Below are positions 28,797 to 37,980 of a stretch of 64,000 bases of DNA, piece by piece. The notes below the pieces were generated by a model. It saw nothing but the letters and a program-made list of their open reading frames with translations, searched no databases and had not been told where the DNA came from. Every line of letters starts with the position of its first letter. Positions within the stretch are counted from its first letter, which is position 1. Position numbers and translations under genes: made by a program. The DNA comes from Ferruginibacter sp. (GTDB taxonomy: Bacteria; Bacteroidota; Bacteroidia; Chitinophagales; Chitinophagaceae): contig JAHBTN010000003.1 of assembly GCA_019638575.1 (NCBI GenBank), positions 124,001 through 188,000 on the forward strand. Reading direction: 5' to 3'.

Positions 28797-30014
28797 TTAA
28801 TAACTTAACTGCTCATCTTTTAGTTGAATTATCAATTCTTTTTTTTCTGCTTCCTCTACCCTGCCAATAACCTGTGCAGCAATTCCAAATTCATTTGCTG
28901 TTGCAATCATGGTTGCTGCATCAGTGGCATCGCAATAAATTTCAAGCCGGCAGCCCATGTTAAACACTTCGTACATTTCCTTATTGCTGCTACCGCTGTT
29001 TTGTTGTATAATCTGAAAAATTTCAGGCGCCGTAAATAAATTGTCTTTTATTATTTTATAATTACCAGGCAGGTATTTCATGCACTTTGTTTGCCCACCA
29101 CCGCTGCAATGTATCAACCCATGAATTTTATTAAAATGGTTTTGCAGTAAAACTTTCATTACCGGTGCATAGGTCCTGGTGGGAGAAAGTATAAGGCTGC
29201 CAACAGTAGCCTGTAATTTTATTCTGGCATTATTTACTTCTACTGTATCGGTTAGCCTGTGTTTACCTATATATACAACATCGCTTTCCAGGCTGTTGTC
29301 AAAAGTTTCTTTAAAGTTATCAGCATAGTACTTGCTTAGTACATCGTGCCTTGCACTGGTAAGGCCGTTGCTGCCAATGCCGCTGTTGTAAACAGTTTCA
29401 TACGATGCCTGCCCATAGCTTGCAAGGCCTACAATCACATCCCCGGGTTTAATCTTATTATTGCTTATAATTTTATCTTTAGGCCAACGGCTTGTCATGG
29501 TACCGTTAACAGCAACGGTACGCACCACATCACCCACATCGGCAGTTTCGCCGCCAAGGTAATGTATGTTAATGCCAAAGTTTTTCAGCATTTCAAAAAA
29601 TTCCTGTGTACCGCCAATCACCTGTTCAAGCACATTGCCAGGTATCAGTTTTTTGTTACGGTCGATGGTGCTGTTAAAAACAATATCATCGTGTATGCCT
29701 ACGCAAAGCAGGTCATCTAAATTCATTACAATGGCATCCTGTGCAATACCTTTCCAAACAGAAATATCGCCTGTTTCTTTCCAGTACAGGTAGGCCAAAA
29801 TACTTTTAGTGCCTGCGCCATCTGCATGCATAATATTTACAAACGCATCATCGCCACCCAAAAAATCGGGATAAATTTTACAGAATGCATTTGGGTACAA
29901 GCCCTGGCTAAGATGTTTAACAGCGGCATGCACTTCTTCCTTTTGAGCAGATACGCCCCTTTTATTATACAAACTCATAGCTGCAAAACTAACTGGCAAA
30001 TCTGAATAATCCAT
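28797..30014 (-). CDS. purM: Phosphoribosylformylglycinamidine cyclo-ligase (Bacteroidota-type PurM)
   Basis: A 405-residue AIR-synthase-fold protein that closes the imidazole ring in purine synthesis. Visible motifs are DGAGTKS (ATP-site), GGETADVGD, VIVGLASYGQASYE, GSNGLTSARHDVL and IHCSGGGQTKCMKYLP. It is longer than, and divergent from, E. coli PurM, as is usual for this phylum. The ATG at 30014 is used; a TTG six bases earlier is less likely. It is divergent from ribF with 33 bases between. Confidence 0.85.
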   Translation of the reverse strand: MDYSDLPVSFAAMSLYNKRGVSAQKEEVHAAVKHLSQGLYPNAFCKIYPDFLGGDDAFVNIMHADGAGTKSILAYLYWKETGDISVWKGIAQDAIVMNLDDLLCVGIHDDIVFNSTIDRNKKLIPGNVLEQVIGGTQEFFEMLKNFGINIHYLGGETADVGDVVRTVAVNGTMTSRWPKDKIISNNKIKPGDVIVGLASYGQASYETVYNSGIGSNGLTSARHDVLSKYYADNFKETFDNSLESDVVYIGKHRLTDTVEVNNARIKLQATVGSLILSPTRTYAPVMKVLLQNHFNKIHGLIHCSGGGQTKCMKYLPGNYKIIKDNLFTAPEIFQIIQQNSGSSNKEMYEVFNMGCRLEIYCDATDAATMIATANEFGIAAQVIGRVEEAEKKELIIQLKDEQLSY

Positions 30015-30028
30015 TTTCAATTATCAAC

Positions 30029-30036
30029 TACATTTG
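30029..30036 (+). promoter_or_regulatory. Promoter -7 element of ribF
   Basis: TACATTTG matches TAnnTTTG and ends 11 bases before the ribF ATG, in the short gap to divergent purM. Confidence 0.5.
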
Positions 30037-30047
30037 CACTTTGAATT

Positions 30048-30971
30048 ATGCAGATACACAGAGACATTAACCAACTGCCCCATTTTCGCAATGCCGTAAT
30101 TACCATCGGCACTTTCGACGGAGTGCATGCAGGCCACAGGCAAATCATCAACAGCCTTAATGAACAAGCAGCCAAAGCAAATGGCGAATCGGTCATCATC
30201 ACTTTTCATCCGCATCCACGTAAGGTTGTATCCTCCATTATCACAGGTGTACGGCTCATTAATACTTTGGAGGAGCGGATAGAATTGCTTGCAGAAACGG
30301 GCATTAATCACCTGGTGATTGTGCCATTCACCGAATACTTTGCCAACCAGGCAGCTGAAGCCTATATCAGCGATTTTCTTGTTGCAAAATTTAAACCACA
30401 TACCATCATCATTGGTTACGATCACCGCTTTGGTAAAGAACGCAGCGGCGATTACAAGCTGATGGAAGAGAAAGCGCCTGTTTATAATTACCGGCTTAAA
30501 GAAATTCCGGAGCATATACAAAATGCACTTAAAGTAAGCAGCACCAATATCCGCAATGCCATACTGCACAGCCGTATTGAAGAAGCCAACAGTTTTTTAG
30601 GTTACGATTTCTTTTTTGAAGGGGAAGTTGTGCACGGCGATAAAATCGGCCGCACTATTGGCTACCCTACAGCCAATTTAAAAAGCACCGATGAAGAAAA
30701 AATTGTTTTGGGCGATGGTATTTATGCTGTTTATTGCATAGTGGAAGGTAAACAATATAAAGGCATGATGAGCATTGGTTTCAGGCCAACCGTAAATGGC
30801 AGGGCAAGGGTAACCGAGGTTAACATTTTTGATTTTGACAAACAGATTTATGGCCAAAAACTGAGGGTGATTGTAAAGAGATATTTACGATCTGAAGTGA
30901 AATTTAACGGGCTTGATGAATTAAAAGCAGCCCTGCATAAAGACAAAGAAGACAGTTTAAGATTATTATAG
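30048..30971 (+). CDS. ribF: Bifunctional riboflavin kinase / FMN adenylyltransferase
   Basis: A 307-residue bifunctional enzyme that makes FMN and FAD. The N-terminal FMN adenylyltransferase domain has TIGTFDGVHAGHRQI (HxGH nucleotidyltransferase motif) and GYDHRFGKERSGD; the C-terminal riboflavin kinase domain (about 180-307) has IGYPTANLK and SIGFRPTVNG. No FMN riboswitch-like structure is visible upstream. Confidence 0.95.
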   Translation: MQIHRDINQLPHFRNAVITIGTFDGVHAGHRQIINSLNEQAAKANGESVIITFHPHPRKVVSSIITGVRLINTLEERIELLAETGINHLVIVPFTEYFANQAAEAYISDFLVAKFKPHTIIIGYDHRFGKERSGDYKLMEEKAPVYNYRLKEIPEHIQNALKVSSTNIRNAILHSRIEEANSFLGYDFFFEGEVVHGDKIGRTIGYPTANLKSTDEEKIVLGDGIYAVYCIVEGKQYKGMMSIGFRPTVNGRARVTEVNIFDFDKQIYGQKLRVIVKRYLRSEVKFNGLDELKAALHKDKEDSLRLL

Positions 30972-30993
30972 CGCTATAATAATTGTTTATGAT

Positions 30994-31028
30994 GAACTAC
31001 CACATTATTATTGATTGTAGTTTTTTTG
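30994..31028 (+). terminator. Possible terminator after ribF
   Basis: Stem AACTAC (30995-31000) / GTAGTT (31017-31022) followed by a T-run. The 16-base loop makes it weak. Confidence 0.35.
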
Positions 31029-31064
31029 CAATGACTATAATAATGCAGTCATTTATCTTCAATC

Positions 31065-32072
31065 TCATTTGTCAGCCACAATCATCTTAACCACCATTTC
31101 TCTCATCAGCGATGCATCGGAAGTGCCGGTATCGCCCACTCCCACTCCTTTTAAATTATATTGGTGCAATAATAACAGTATCCTTTCAATCCCATCGTAA
31201 CCATAATTATTAACAGATTCCAATGCATTTTTTACAGCACTGCTGTTATAATAAAAATACGGTCTTAATGCAGCTTCGCTTTTTTCCTTCATACCAAAAA
31301 TGGTATATACTTTACTAAAACTTGCGTACAAGGCCGGTAAAACCATCTGAATGGGGCCAGCCTTGGGGTTGCCTTCAAAATATTGGATAATCTTAATTGC
31401 TTTGGCCAAATCTTTTTTGGCTATGGCAGCCTGCAGTTCAAAAACATTGTATTCTTTGCTGATACCGATAAATTTTTCTATCTCATCTTCTGTAATATCT
31501 TTTTTGCCTTTTAGGTTCAATGCCAGTTTATCAATTTCATTCACAATGCGGTTAAGGTCGTTGCCTATGTGTTCGTCTAAAAGGCTGATGGCTTTTGCAT
31601 TTATCTTATAACCCTGGCTGCGTACATATTCACCAATCCATTCCTGCAACTTATAATCCTTTATTTTTTCAGAAGTAAAAATCTCGGCAGATTTTTTTAG
31701 CAGCTTATATAACCTACTTCGTTTATCAAGTGTTTTTGTTTTATAGGCTACTACAAATATGGTTGATGACAATGGATTTTCTATATAACTTTCCAGCTTG
31801 TCGATGTCTTTCATCTGTTGGGCCTCCTTTAATAAAACTACTTGCCGTTCGGCAAACATTGGGTATCGTTTACATGCATTCAGCACTGTGGCCCATTCAG
31901 CATCTTTGCCATAAAACACCGTTAAATTAAACCCGGCTTCAGCTTCATCCAATATCTTATGCTCGGCATAATCCATTACCAAATTAATATAATAATCCTC
32001 TTCGCCTTCCAGCCAGTAAACATTTTTAAAGTTCTTTTTATTCCAGTCTCCAATGATTTTTTCTGCACTCAT
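31065..32072 (-). CDS. holA: DNA polymerase III subunit delta
   Basis: A 335-residue clamp-loader delta subunit, which opens the sliding clamp. The sequence fits HolA along its length: KNVYWLEGEEDYYINL at the N-terminus, RYPMFAERQVVLLKEAQQM (the residue block before helix 5), and a C-terminal domain with FSKVYTIFGMKEK. Delta has no intact nucleotide-binding motif, and none is seen. The promoter element is only 5 bases before the start codon. Confidence 0.9.
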   Translation of the reverse strand: MSAEKIIGDWNKKNFKNVYWLEGEEDYYINLVMDYAEHKILDEAEAGFNLTVFYGKDAEWATVLNACKRYPMFAERQVVLLKEAQQMKDIDKLESYIENPLSSTIFVVAYKTKTLDKRSRLYKLLKKSAEIFTSEKIKDYKLQEWIGEYVRSQGYKINAKAISLLDEHIGNDLNRIVNEIDKLALNLKGKKDITEDEIEKFIGISKEYNVFELQAAIAKKDLAKAIKIIQYFEGNPKAGPIQMVLPALYASFSKVYTIFGMKEKSEAALRPYFYYNSSAVKNALESVNNYGYDGIERILLLLHQYNLKGVGVGDTGTSDASLMREMVVKMIVADK

Positions 32073-32077
32073 ATATT

Positions 32078-32085
32078 CAAAGATA
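32078..32085 (-). promoter_or_regulatory. Promoter -7 element of holA, possibly leaderless
   Basis: TATCTTTG on the minus strand, exact TAnnTTTG, ending 5 bases before the holA ATG. Confidence 0.5.
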
Positions 32086-32178
32086 GAAGTTACTATACGG
32101 TAGCCATATAGTTATGGCCAATTATTTTTTAACACAGCAATAACGGCCTTTTTACTTCGTTTTTAAATGAAGAAAAGT

Positions 32179-32186
32179 TAACTTTG
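32179..32186 (+). promoter_or_regulatory. Promoter -7 element of the coiled-coil membrane protein gene
   Basis: TAACTTTG, exact TAnnTTTG, about 115 bases before the ATG at 32302, in the divergent gap with holA. Confidence 0.4.
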
Positions 32187-32301
32187 CTACAGTTTTGTAT
32201 TTCAAAAATATTGTTAGGATTATTTAGTTAGTCACAATAAAAAAGGCAAAGATAAATGTTCTTTTCATCACCCATAAACCTGATAACCAGAAACCAAAAT
32301 A

Positions 32302-33306
32302 ATGAGTTACGAAAATTTTCCAGGAAAGGAATTACATCCTGAACCTGCATCAATGCAACAACCCGGTAAATGGCGTAATTATTTAACTGCCGGTTTAATT
32401 ATTGCTTTGCTGGGCACCTGGGCTTATATCATTTGGGATAAAAGCAAGGCCAGGGAAATTATCCAGAAAAAGGATATAGTTATTGGCACTACTTCGGCAC
32501 AGCGAGACCAGTTACAAAAAGAACTGGAAGATGCCACTATGCGTTACGATATGATTAAAACCAGCAATGCCAACATGCTGCATAGCAAAGACAGCACTAT
32601 TGCCAGGCGTGACCGTGAAATAGCAGAAAAGAAAGAAAGGATTCAGCTATTGCTGTCAAAAGTTGATGCCACACAGGAAGAACTGGCACAGGCCAAAGGG
32701 TTGATAACATCTTTAAACGCTGATATCAATGGTTATAAGAACAGGGTTGAAAAACTGGAAGCGGAAAAAGTAGCTTTAACAAAAGAAAAAAATATTGTAA
32801 TACAAGAACGCAACAAAGTACTTAAAGATTTAGACTCGGCCAATAATGTAATTGCACAAAAAGAAAATGTAATTGATGTAGCTTCAACTTTAAGCGCTTC
32901 TAATTTCTCAATACAAGGTATCAATGAAAAAAGTAACGGAAAAGAAAAAGAAACCAACGTTGCCAAAAGAGTAGATAAACTGCGTATTTCATTTGACCTG
33001 GATGAAAACAGGGTAGCCCAATCGGGGATAAAAGATATTTATGTATGCATTACAGCGCCCGATGGCAAAGAACTTACTGAAGAAAAGTTGGGATCAGGAC
33101 AATTCAACACCAGGGATGGTGAAATAAAAAACTATACACAAAAAATTGATGTAAATTATATACAAGGCAAACGTCAAACCTTAAGTATCGACTGGAAACA
33201 AAACACTAATTTTTCTATAGGCGATTATAAAATAGAAGTTTATAACAACGGGTTTAAAATTGGCGAAGGCGTACGCAGCCTTAAAAAAGGAGGATTATTC
33301 AGTTAA
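32302..33306 (+). CDS. Membrane-anchored coiled-coil protein of unknown function
   Basis: A 334-residue protein I cannot name. It has a short cytoplasmic N-terminus, one transmembrane segment near residues 26-46 (YLTAGLIIALLGTWAYIIW), then about 150 residues of heptad-like coiled coil rich in Lys, Glu and Gln (for example EELAQAKGLITSLNADINGY), and a C-terminal beta-rich domain (about 225-334) resembling a small beta sandwich. The topology suggests a periplasmic spacer or tether. It has its own promoter and terminator. Confidence 0.7.
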   Translation: MSYENFPGKELHPEPASMQQPGKWRNYLTAGLIIALLGTWAYIIWDKSKAREIIQKKDIVIGTTSAQRDQLQKELEDATMRYDMIKTSNANMLHSKDSTIARRDREIAEKKERIQLLLSKVDATQEELAQAKGLITSLNADINGYKNRVEKLEAEKVALTKEKNIVIQERNKVLKDLDSANNVIAQKENVIDVASTLSASNFSIQGINEKSNGKEKETNVAKRVDKLRISFDLDENRVAQSGIKDIYVCITAPDGKELTEEKLGSGQFNTRDGEIKNYTQKIDVNYIQGKRQTLSIDWKQNTNFSIGDYKIEVYNNGFKIGEGVRSLKKGGLFS

Positions 33307-33324
33307 TTTTTATCATTGGTTTAT

Positions 33325-33358
33325 AAAAAAACACCTGCAAGTTTGCAGGTGTTTTTGT
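33325..33358. terminator. Terminator
   Basis: Stem ACACCTGC (33331-33338) / GCAGGTGT (33345-33352) followed by a T-run on + and an A-run before it; it serves the coiled-coil gene and probably also the convergent L,D-transpeptidase-family gene. Confidence 0.8.
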
Positions 33359-33385
33359 TTCATTTTAAAATATTTATTTAAAAGT

Positions 33386-34153
33386 TCAGGCGTTTATGAC
33401 GCCTGATTTTTTTAAGTAGAACTTATCAGGACTGTAAATAAAAAGACAGGTTCCGTTTTTAATAGTATTAATGATTGGCTTATATAATTTTACAGGTAAA
33501 GCCGGGCAGCCCCAACTGCGGCCAATATATCCCTGCATCCTGATAAAATTTTCATCAACATAATCGGCACCATGTATAACTATACCCCTGCGCTTTGCAT
33601 TATCATTAATTCCTTTTTCTAATCCCTGTAGCCTTAATGAATAGCCATGCCCTCCCATATACGTTTCAAGAGTTTGATAAAAACCAAGGCTGCTTTTATA
33701 ACTCTCGGGACTGTTTGAAAACTTATTAGCCTTAAGCTTTCCCGAATTTATCCCATGCGCCACATATGTATTAAACAATACTTCTTTCTTATTAAGATTT
33801 ATTACAAACAGCCTTTTTTGGGTTGATGGCAAACTAAAATCAACAATTGTAATGATATCATCATTTTTTAACCTGCCTTCATTAAGCAGTTTATAAAACC
33901 CTTTAATAGCATAATTAAAAGCATTCTGCGACAATCCTTTTACCGAAAGTTGCATACTATCGTATAATGCCGAAGAAAAAATTTCAAGATTTGTATTAGC
34001 ATTATTGCCCGATACTGATACAGAAGTTACAGGTTCATCAATTGATTTAGTATTATCAAAAATGGTAGTTGCAAAAACCAAAGGGAGATTAAGAATACAA
34101 GAAAATACAATAACAAAAATTATAGTAACCTTCTTAAGAACGGCGTTTTTCAT
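33386..34153 (-). CDS. Murein L,D-transpeptidase catalytic-domain family protein
   Basis: A 255-residue exported protein: an N-terminal membrane/signal segment (KVTIIFVIVFSCILNLPLVF) and a YkuD-type catalytic domain at about 95-245. The active site is recognisable as IVIHGADY (His) and GRSWGCPALP (nucleophile Cys). The family forms or remodels 3-3 peptidoglycan cross-links in the periplasm. The GRSWGCPALP type matches the small PF13645-like subgroup. Confidence 0.87.
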   Translation of the reverse strand: MKNAVLKKVTIIFVIVFSCILNLPLVFATTIFDNTKSIDEPVTSVSVSGNNANTNLEIFSSALYDSMQLSVKGLSQNAFNYAIKGFYKLLNEGRLKNDDIITIVDFSLPSTQKRLFVINLNKKEVLFNTYVAHGINSGKLKANKFSNSPESYKSSLGFYQTLETYMGGHGYSLRLQGLEKGINDNAKRRGIVIHGADYVDENFIRMQGYIGRSWGCPALPVKLYKPIINTIKNGTCLFIYSPDKFYLKKSGVINA

Positions 34154-34325
34154 AAATGATATTTAAAATACCCGGTACGGATTAAAATATAAAAGCATTA
34201 GCTATTTATAATAATACATAACGGGGCAAAACAGGATTTAGTATGTTTTTAAACGGATGGCAAAATTCGCAACTTAAACCCAATAATAATGTTAAAATTA
34301 TAAGATAGATATTTGGATGTGAGTA

Positions 34326-34631
34326 TTATTGCTTAACAGGGCTTTTAAAGTCTTCATCATCAAACATAGATTTATGAAAGAGATAATATTTACCATCCCT
34401 GTTATTACGCCAATAGCGATGCCCCTGCAAATCATAATAATAACGGCCATCTACACTTCGTTTAGCAACATTATCATTAACTATAATAACTTTTGGTATT
34501 GTAGTTACTACCTTACGTTTTTTAACCATCGCATTCTCGGTGGTTTTAGCTGTTGACGTTGGTTGAGTCTTTTTACTGCAACTACTGAAAAAAACTATAA
34601 ATAATAATATGATGGCATATAACCTTTTCAT
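34326..34631 (-). CDS. Small lipoprotein of unknown function
   Basis: A 101-residue lipoprotein with a lipobox (FFSSC, Cys18), a Lys/Thr-rich linker and a short Tyr/Arg-rich domain (DGRYYYDLQGHRYWRNNRDGKYY). No family recognised. It sits between the L,D-transpeptidase-type gene and the DUF2007 gene, all on the minus strand but with gaps over 100 bases. Confidence 0.65.
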   Translation of the reverse strand: MKRLYAIILLFIVFFSSCSKKTQPTSTAKTTENAMVKKRKVVTTIPKVIIVNDNVAKRSVDGRYYYDLQGHRYWRNNRDGKYYLFHKSMFDDEDFKSPVKQ

Positions 34632-34733
34632 AGGCTTTTTAGTGATAGTAACAACAATGCTGCCACGATTTTGGATAATGCCACTTACTTGTGATTTTTT
34701 ATAATTGATAAAAATTTATATAAACAAACTTAC

Positions 34734-34931
34734 TTAGCCCATAAGTTGTTTAGCGGCATCTTTATCCTTTTCAAATATTTTAATTTCATAGCCACTAACA
34801 GGATCAAGCCCGATAGTATTTTCATCATTCATAAATGCCGGGATTCCTGCTTCAATCAATTTATCCCTTAAAATTGTGGCTTCCATCAACTCTGATAATG
34901 TTACCAGTGTAATTGTCTTTTCCTGGTTCAT
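34734..34931 (-). CDS. DUF2007-type small signal-transducing protein
   Basis: A 65-residue single-domain protein: LVTLSELMEATILRDKLIEAGIPAFMNDE is the family's characteristic beta-helix segment, and a short beta hairpin follows. The family (PF09413) is annotated as a putative prokaryotic signal-transducing protein with no proven function. It precedes the flavin reductase gene in the reading direction of neither; 27 bases separate it from that gene, so the two may be cotranscribed. Confidence 0.75.
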   Translation of the reverse strand: MNQEKTITLVTLSELMEATILRDKLIEAGIPAFMNDENTIGLDPVSGYEIKIFEKDKDAAKQLMG

Positions 34932-34958
34932 GATTTATTTTTTTATGTTGAACAATTA

Positions 34959-35537
34959 TTATTCTTTCATCTTTTTTATCGCCGTTACTGCCCACATCAG
35001 TTCAGCAATAAAATTCTCCGCTCTTTTTTCGGTTTCCATATCTGCCGGCACCCCGTTTTCAGAAAATGCCGTATCCACTTTTGGTACAGGAAACATAGCA
35101 GGCACCATCCAGGCGCCAATCTTCCAAAGAGAAAACAGTAAGGATGTTATTACCTGTGTACCGCCAAAAATACCGTCAGATACCATCGATATGGCAACAG
35201 GCTTACGTTTCCATTCATCATACAAAAGGTCGGTTACATTTTTTAGGCTGGCAGGATAACCGCCATTATATTCAGGTGTTACAATAATCACTGCATCAGA
35301 CAACTTTACCTGTTGAGCAAATTGTATAACGTTTTCAGCAGGATTTTTTTGATAACGAAGCCGTTCTTCAAAAATGGGGAACTTATATTGCCACAGGTCG
35401 AGAATTTCAACATCAGCAATTTTGTTATCAATCAAGAACTTTTTAAAAAACAAAGCCACCCTGTGGCTTTTACGTCCTGTTCTCACACTTGCCGATATAA
35501 TAACAACTTGTGGTAAAATATTTTCAATTGCAGGCAT
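34959..35537 (-). CDS. NADPH-dependent FMN reductase-family protein
   Basis: A 192-residue flavodoxin-fold reductase. The FMN phosphate loop is VIISASVRTGRKSHRVAL, and the second FMN contact is VTPEYNGGYPASLKN. Members reduce flavins, quinones or azo dyes with NAD(P)H; the substrate cannot be told. It is upstream of the DUF2007 gene by 27 bases. A paralogue lies at 47527-48087. Confidence 0.85.
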   Translation of the reverse strand: MPAIENILPQVVIISASVRTGRKSHRVALFFKKFLIDNKIADVEILDLWQYKFPIFEERLRYQKNPAENVIQFAQQVKLSDAVIIVTPEYNGGYPASLKNVTDLLYDEWKRKPVAISMVSDGIFGGTQVITSLLFSLWKIGAWMVPAMFPVPKVDTAFSENGVPADMETEKRAENFIAELMWAVTAIKKMKE

Positions 35538-35544
35538 TGCACTA

Positions 35545-35552
35545 TAAAGTTA
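35545..35552 (-). promoter_or_regulatory. Putative promoter -7 element of the flavin reductase gene
   Basis: TAACTTTA on the minus strand, ending 7 bases before the ATG at 35537. Confidence 0.35.
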
Positions 35553-35620
35553 ATGAAAAAGCTGCCTTTATAAACATTACCGTTTGTAAAAAAAGTAGAA
35601 AAGTAATTCTATAAAAAAAT

Positions 35621-35628
35621 TAACTTTA
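35621..35628 (+). promoter_or_regulatory. Putative promoter -7 element of the M1 peptidase gene
   Basis: TAACTTTA (TAnnTTTR) 15 bases before the ATG at 35644. It makes GTG at 35629 unlikely as the start, because transcription would begin downstream of it. Confidence 0.4.
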
Positions 35629-35643
35629 GTGAAAACAACTGCC

Positions 35644-37233
35644 ATGAGAACCTTTTCATTCTTATTCTTTATATTTTTTTCAATTGCTTTACAAGCACAG
35701 GATTTAAAATCGGGAGGCGTACTTAAACCAGAACAGGCCATAATGGATATACGGCATTATACCATTGCGCTTGATGTGGATCCCAAAACAGAAAGCATAA
35801 ACGGTTTTACAGAAATTACCCTTAACCTGCTGCAGCCTTCTGCAGGTTTGCTTTTCGATTTCTGGTATGGGCTTACCATCAGCAATATTTGGGTGAACGG
35901 GAAAAGAAAAAATTTTACTCATACAACTGATGATCTTGTAAAAATAGATTTACAGGAACAGGTGCAAGGAAAACAAATAGTTAAGATTGCTTATGGAGGA
36001 AAGCCTGCTGTTGCAATAAGGCCGCCATGGACAGGAGGTTTTCAATGGTCGAAAGACAGTAATGGTAACCCCTGGATTGCAATCACCTGCCAGGGCGAAG
36101 GAGCCAAAATTTATTTCCCCTGTAAAGATCATCCAAGCGATGAACCCAACGAAGGTGCAGATATGATTATAACAGTACCAAAAGGCCTTGTGGTGGCTGC
36201 GCCGGGTTTATTACAAAAAGTTACCAACAGGAAAAACAAATCAACCTATCACTGGAAAACCAATTATTCCATCAGTAATTATTGCCTTGTATTTAATGTG
36301 GCAAAGTATAAAGTGGTAAGCAGGATATATACAACAGTGAATGGAAATAAAGTGCCGATGGAATATTATGTATTGGAAGAAAATGTTGACAAAGCAGAAA
36401 AACTGCTTGATCTTTTTGAACAATCCTGCCACATTCATGAAAAATATTTTGGTGAGTATCCCTGGGTGAAAGAACGCATAGCTGCATCGGAAACACCACA
36501 CCTGGGCATGGAACATCAAACCAATATTGCTTATGGCAATAATTATCATTATCAAAAATTGGGCGATAAGGATTTTGACTGGTTATTGCATCATGAATTT
36601 GGACATGAATGGTGGGCCAATAAAGTTACCAACCGAGATTGGGCGCACATGTGGATACAGGAAGGCATTTGTGTATTTGGAGATGCAATGGCCACCCGTG
36701 AACTGGCTGGTGAAGCGGCATATATAAAAAGGATGCAACAAACTGCCAGGAACATACAAAACAAATACCCTGTTGTAAGAGGCGAACAGGTGGACTCTGA
36801 CAGCGCTTACCAAACTGATATTTATGGCAAAGGCGCTTTCTTTATGCATACATTACGTTTTGTAATGGGCGATGAAATATTTTTTCCTACATTAAAGAAA
36901 TTGGCAACTGCGCCTGAATATACTTATGATAACACAGTAGTAACCGCCGATGTTGAAAAACTTTTCAGTGCCGCCTATGGTAAAAGCCTGCAGCAGTTGT
37001 TCAGGCTTTATTTATATACAACAGATAAGCTAATAATTAATGTGAAGCAGACTGATGATGATGAATACAAAATTAAAATTGTAAATATTGATATGCCTTT
37101 ACCGGTGGATATTGTAATAAATACAGGATTAAAAAGGATGATGATAGATAAAAATGGCGTAACTGTTAAAAGTGATACCTATCCGCAAGTAGACCCATCG
37201 GTATATTATTTTAAGAAAGTGATTTTGGATTAG
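35644..37233 (+). CDS. Exported M1-family metallopeptidase
   Basis: A 529-residue aminopeptidase-N-like protein with a signal peptide (residues 1-19, ending ALQAQ). The zinc site is H317-E-F-G-H321 with the third ligand Glu340 (HExxH-x18-E), and GMEHQTNIAYG stands in for the GAMEN exopeptidase motif. It lacks the long C-terminal helical domain of E. coli PepN, as usual for Bacteroidota M1 members. It should trim peptides in the periplasm. Confidence 0.9.
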   Translation: MRTFSFLFFIFFSIALQAQDLKSGGVLKPEQAIMDIRHYTIALDVDPKTESINGFTEITLNLLQPSAGLLFDFWYGLTISNIWVNGKRKNFTHTTDDLVKIDLQEQVQGKQIVKIAYGGKPAVAIRPPWTGGFQWSKDSNGNPWIAITCQGEGAKIYFPCKDHPSDEPNEGADMIITVPKGLVVAAPGLLQKVTNRKNKSTYHWKTNYSISNYCLVFNVAKYKVVSRIYTTVNGNKVPMEYYVLEENVDKAEKLLDLFEQSCHIHEKYFGEYPWVKERIAASETPHLGMEHQTNIAYGNNYHYQKLGDKDFDWLLHHEFGHEWWANKVTNRDWAHMWIQEGICVFGDAMATRELAGEAAYIKRMQQTARNIQNKYPVVRGEQVDSDSAYQTDIYGKGAFFMHTLRFVMGDEIFFPTLKKLATAPEYTYDNTVVTADVEKLFSAAYGKSLQQLFRLYLYTTDKLIINVKQTDDDEYKIKIVNIDMPLPVDIVINTGLKRMMIDKNGVTVKSDTYPQVDPSVYYFKKVILD

Positions 37234-37254
37234 CTACTGTTCGGGCTTTGAAAA

Positions 37255-37764
37255 TTATTTCAAAACGGTAACATAGTTTTCGCCATTGGTTTTATTCAAA
37301 TATTGCATCAGGCTGCTTTCACGGTAACTTTCAGTTTTTTTCATGCTTACATGCCCGGTGAGACCAACATAAGATTTTGAACTGTTAGTTACAAAAATAC
37401 CATCCAGCATGGTTTCGTTTTGCTGTGGCAACAGGTTCAATACATTTAACTGTATCACATTTTTTGCCGGCGATTGCGGATAATTGTTTTCGAGCAAGGC
37501 TCCATCCTGCATAACAATCTTACCATCTTTTGCAATCCTTATGTTCAGCTTTTTAATGCCGTAATAAGTTTTATTGTTTACTACAAACCATGTTTGCGAA
37601 TAACCCGAAAATTTATTCCGGGTTTTATTGATGAAGATTTCGTATTTAAGTGTTTCCTGTGTTGAATCGTTTTTGATGGTGCCCGTCCAAAGGCCGGTGA
37701 TGTCCTGGCAAAATACAGTTAAGGGAAAACATGCTATAATAATAGCAACTAAGATCGTTCTCAT
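37255..37764 (-). CDS. Exported protein of unknown function
   Basis: A 169-residue protein with a signal peptide (MRTILVAIIIACFPLTVFCQ) and a beta-rich mature part: DITGLWTGTIKND at the start resembles the opening of lipocalin-like or DUF-type Bacteroidota proteins, followed by YEIFINKTRNKFSGYSQTWF. No catalytic motif. The ATG at 37764 is preferred because it opens the signal peptide; a longer frame starts eight codons earlier. It is convergent with the M1 peptidase gene. Confidence 0.65.
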   Translation of the reverse strand: MRTILVAIIIACFPLTVFCQDITGLWTGTIKNDSTQETLKYEIFINKTRNKFSGYSQTWFVVNNKTYYGIKKLNIRIAKDGKIVMQDGALLENNYPQSPAKNVIQLNVLNLLPQQNETMLDGIFVTNSSKSYVGLTGHVSMKKTESYRESSLMQYLNKTNGENYVTVLK

Positions 37765-37980
37765 AAGGAGGGTTTTATTAGGGTACAACCAATAACGCTA
37801 TAATTGACATAATATTTTAAACCCTTTTATATTTTTTGGTGATTGCCGGTTTATGGTTTTTAATAACACAAGTTGAAGAGAAAAATAAATCGGTAGTTTT
37901 TGAATTAAAATGCCAACCAAGAGCAAAAGAAACACTTAGCCATGATGGCTGAAAGCTATATCTGGAAGTAGTATCTTAAG

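Noticed and set aside
35629..35631. GTG as start of the M1 peptidase gene
   Set aside because: It directly follows the likely -7 element; the ATG at 35644 gives a clean signal peptide.
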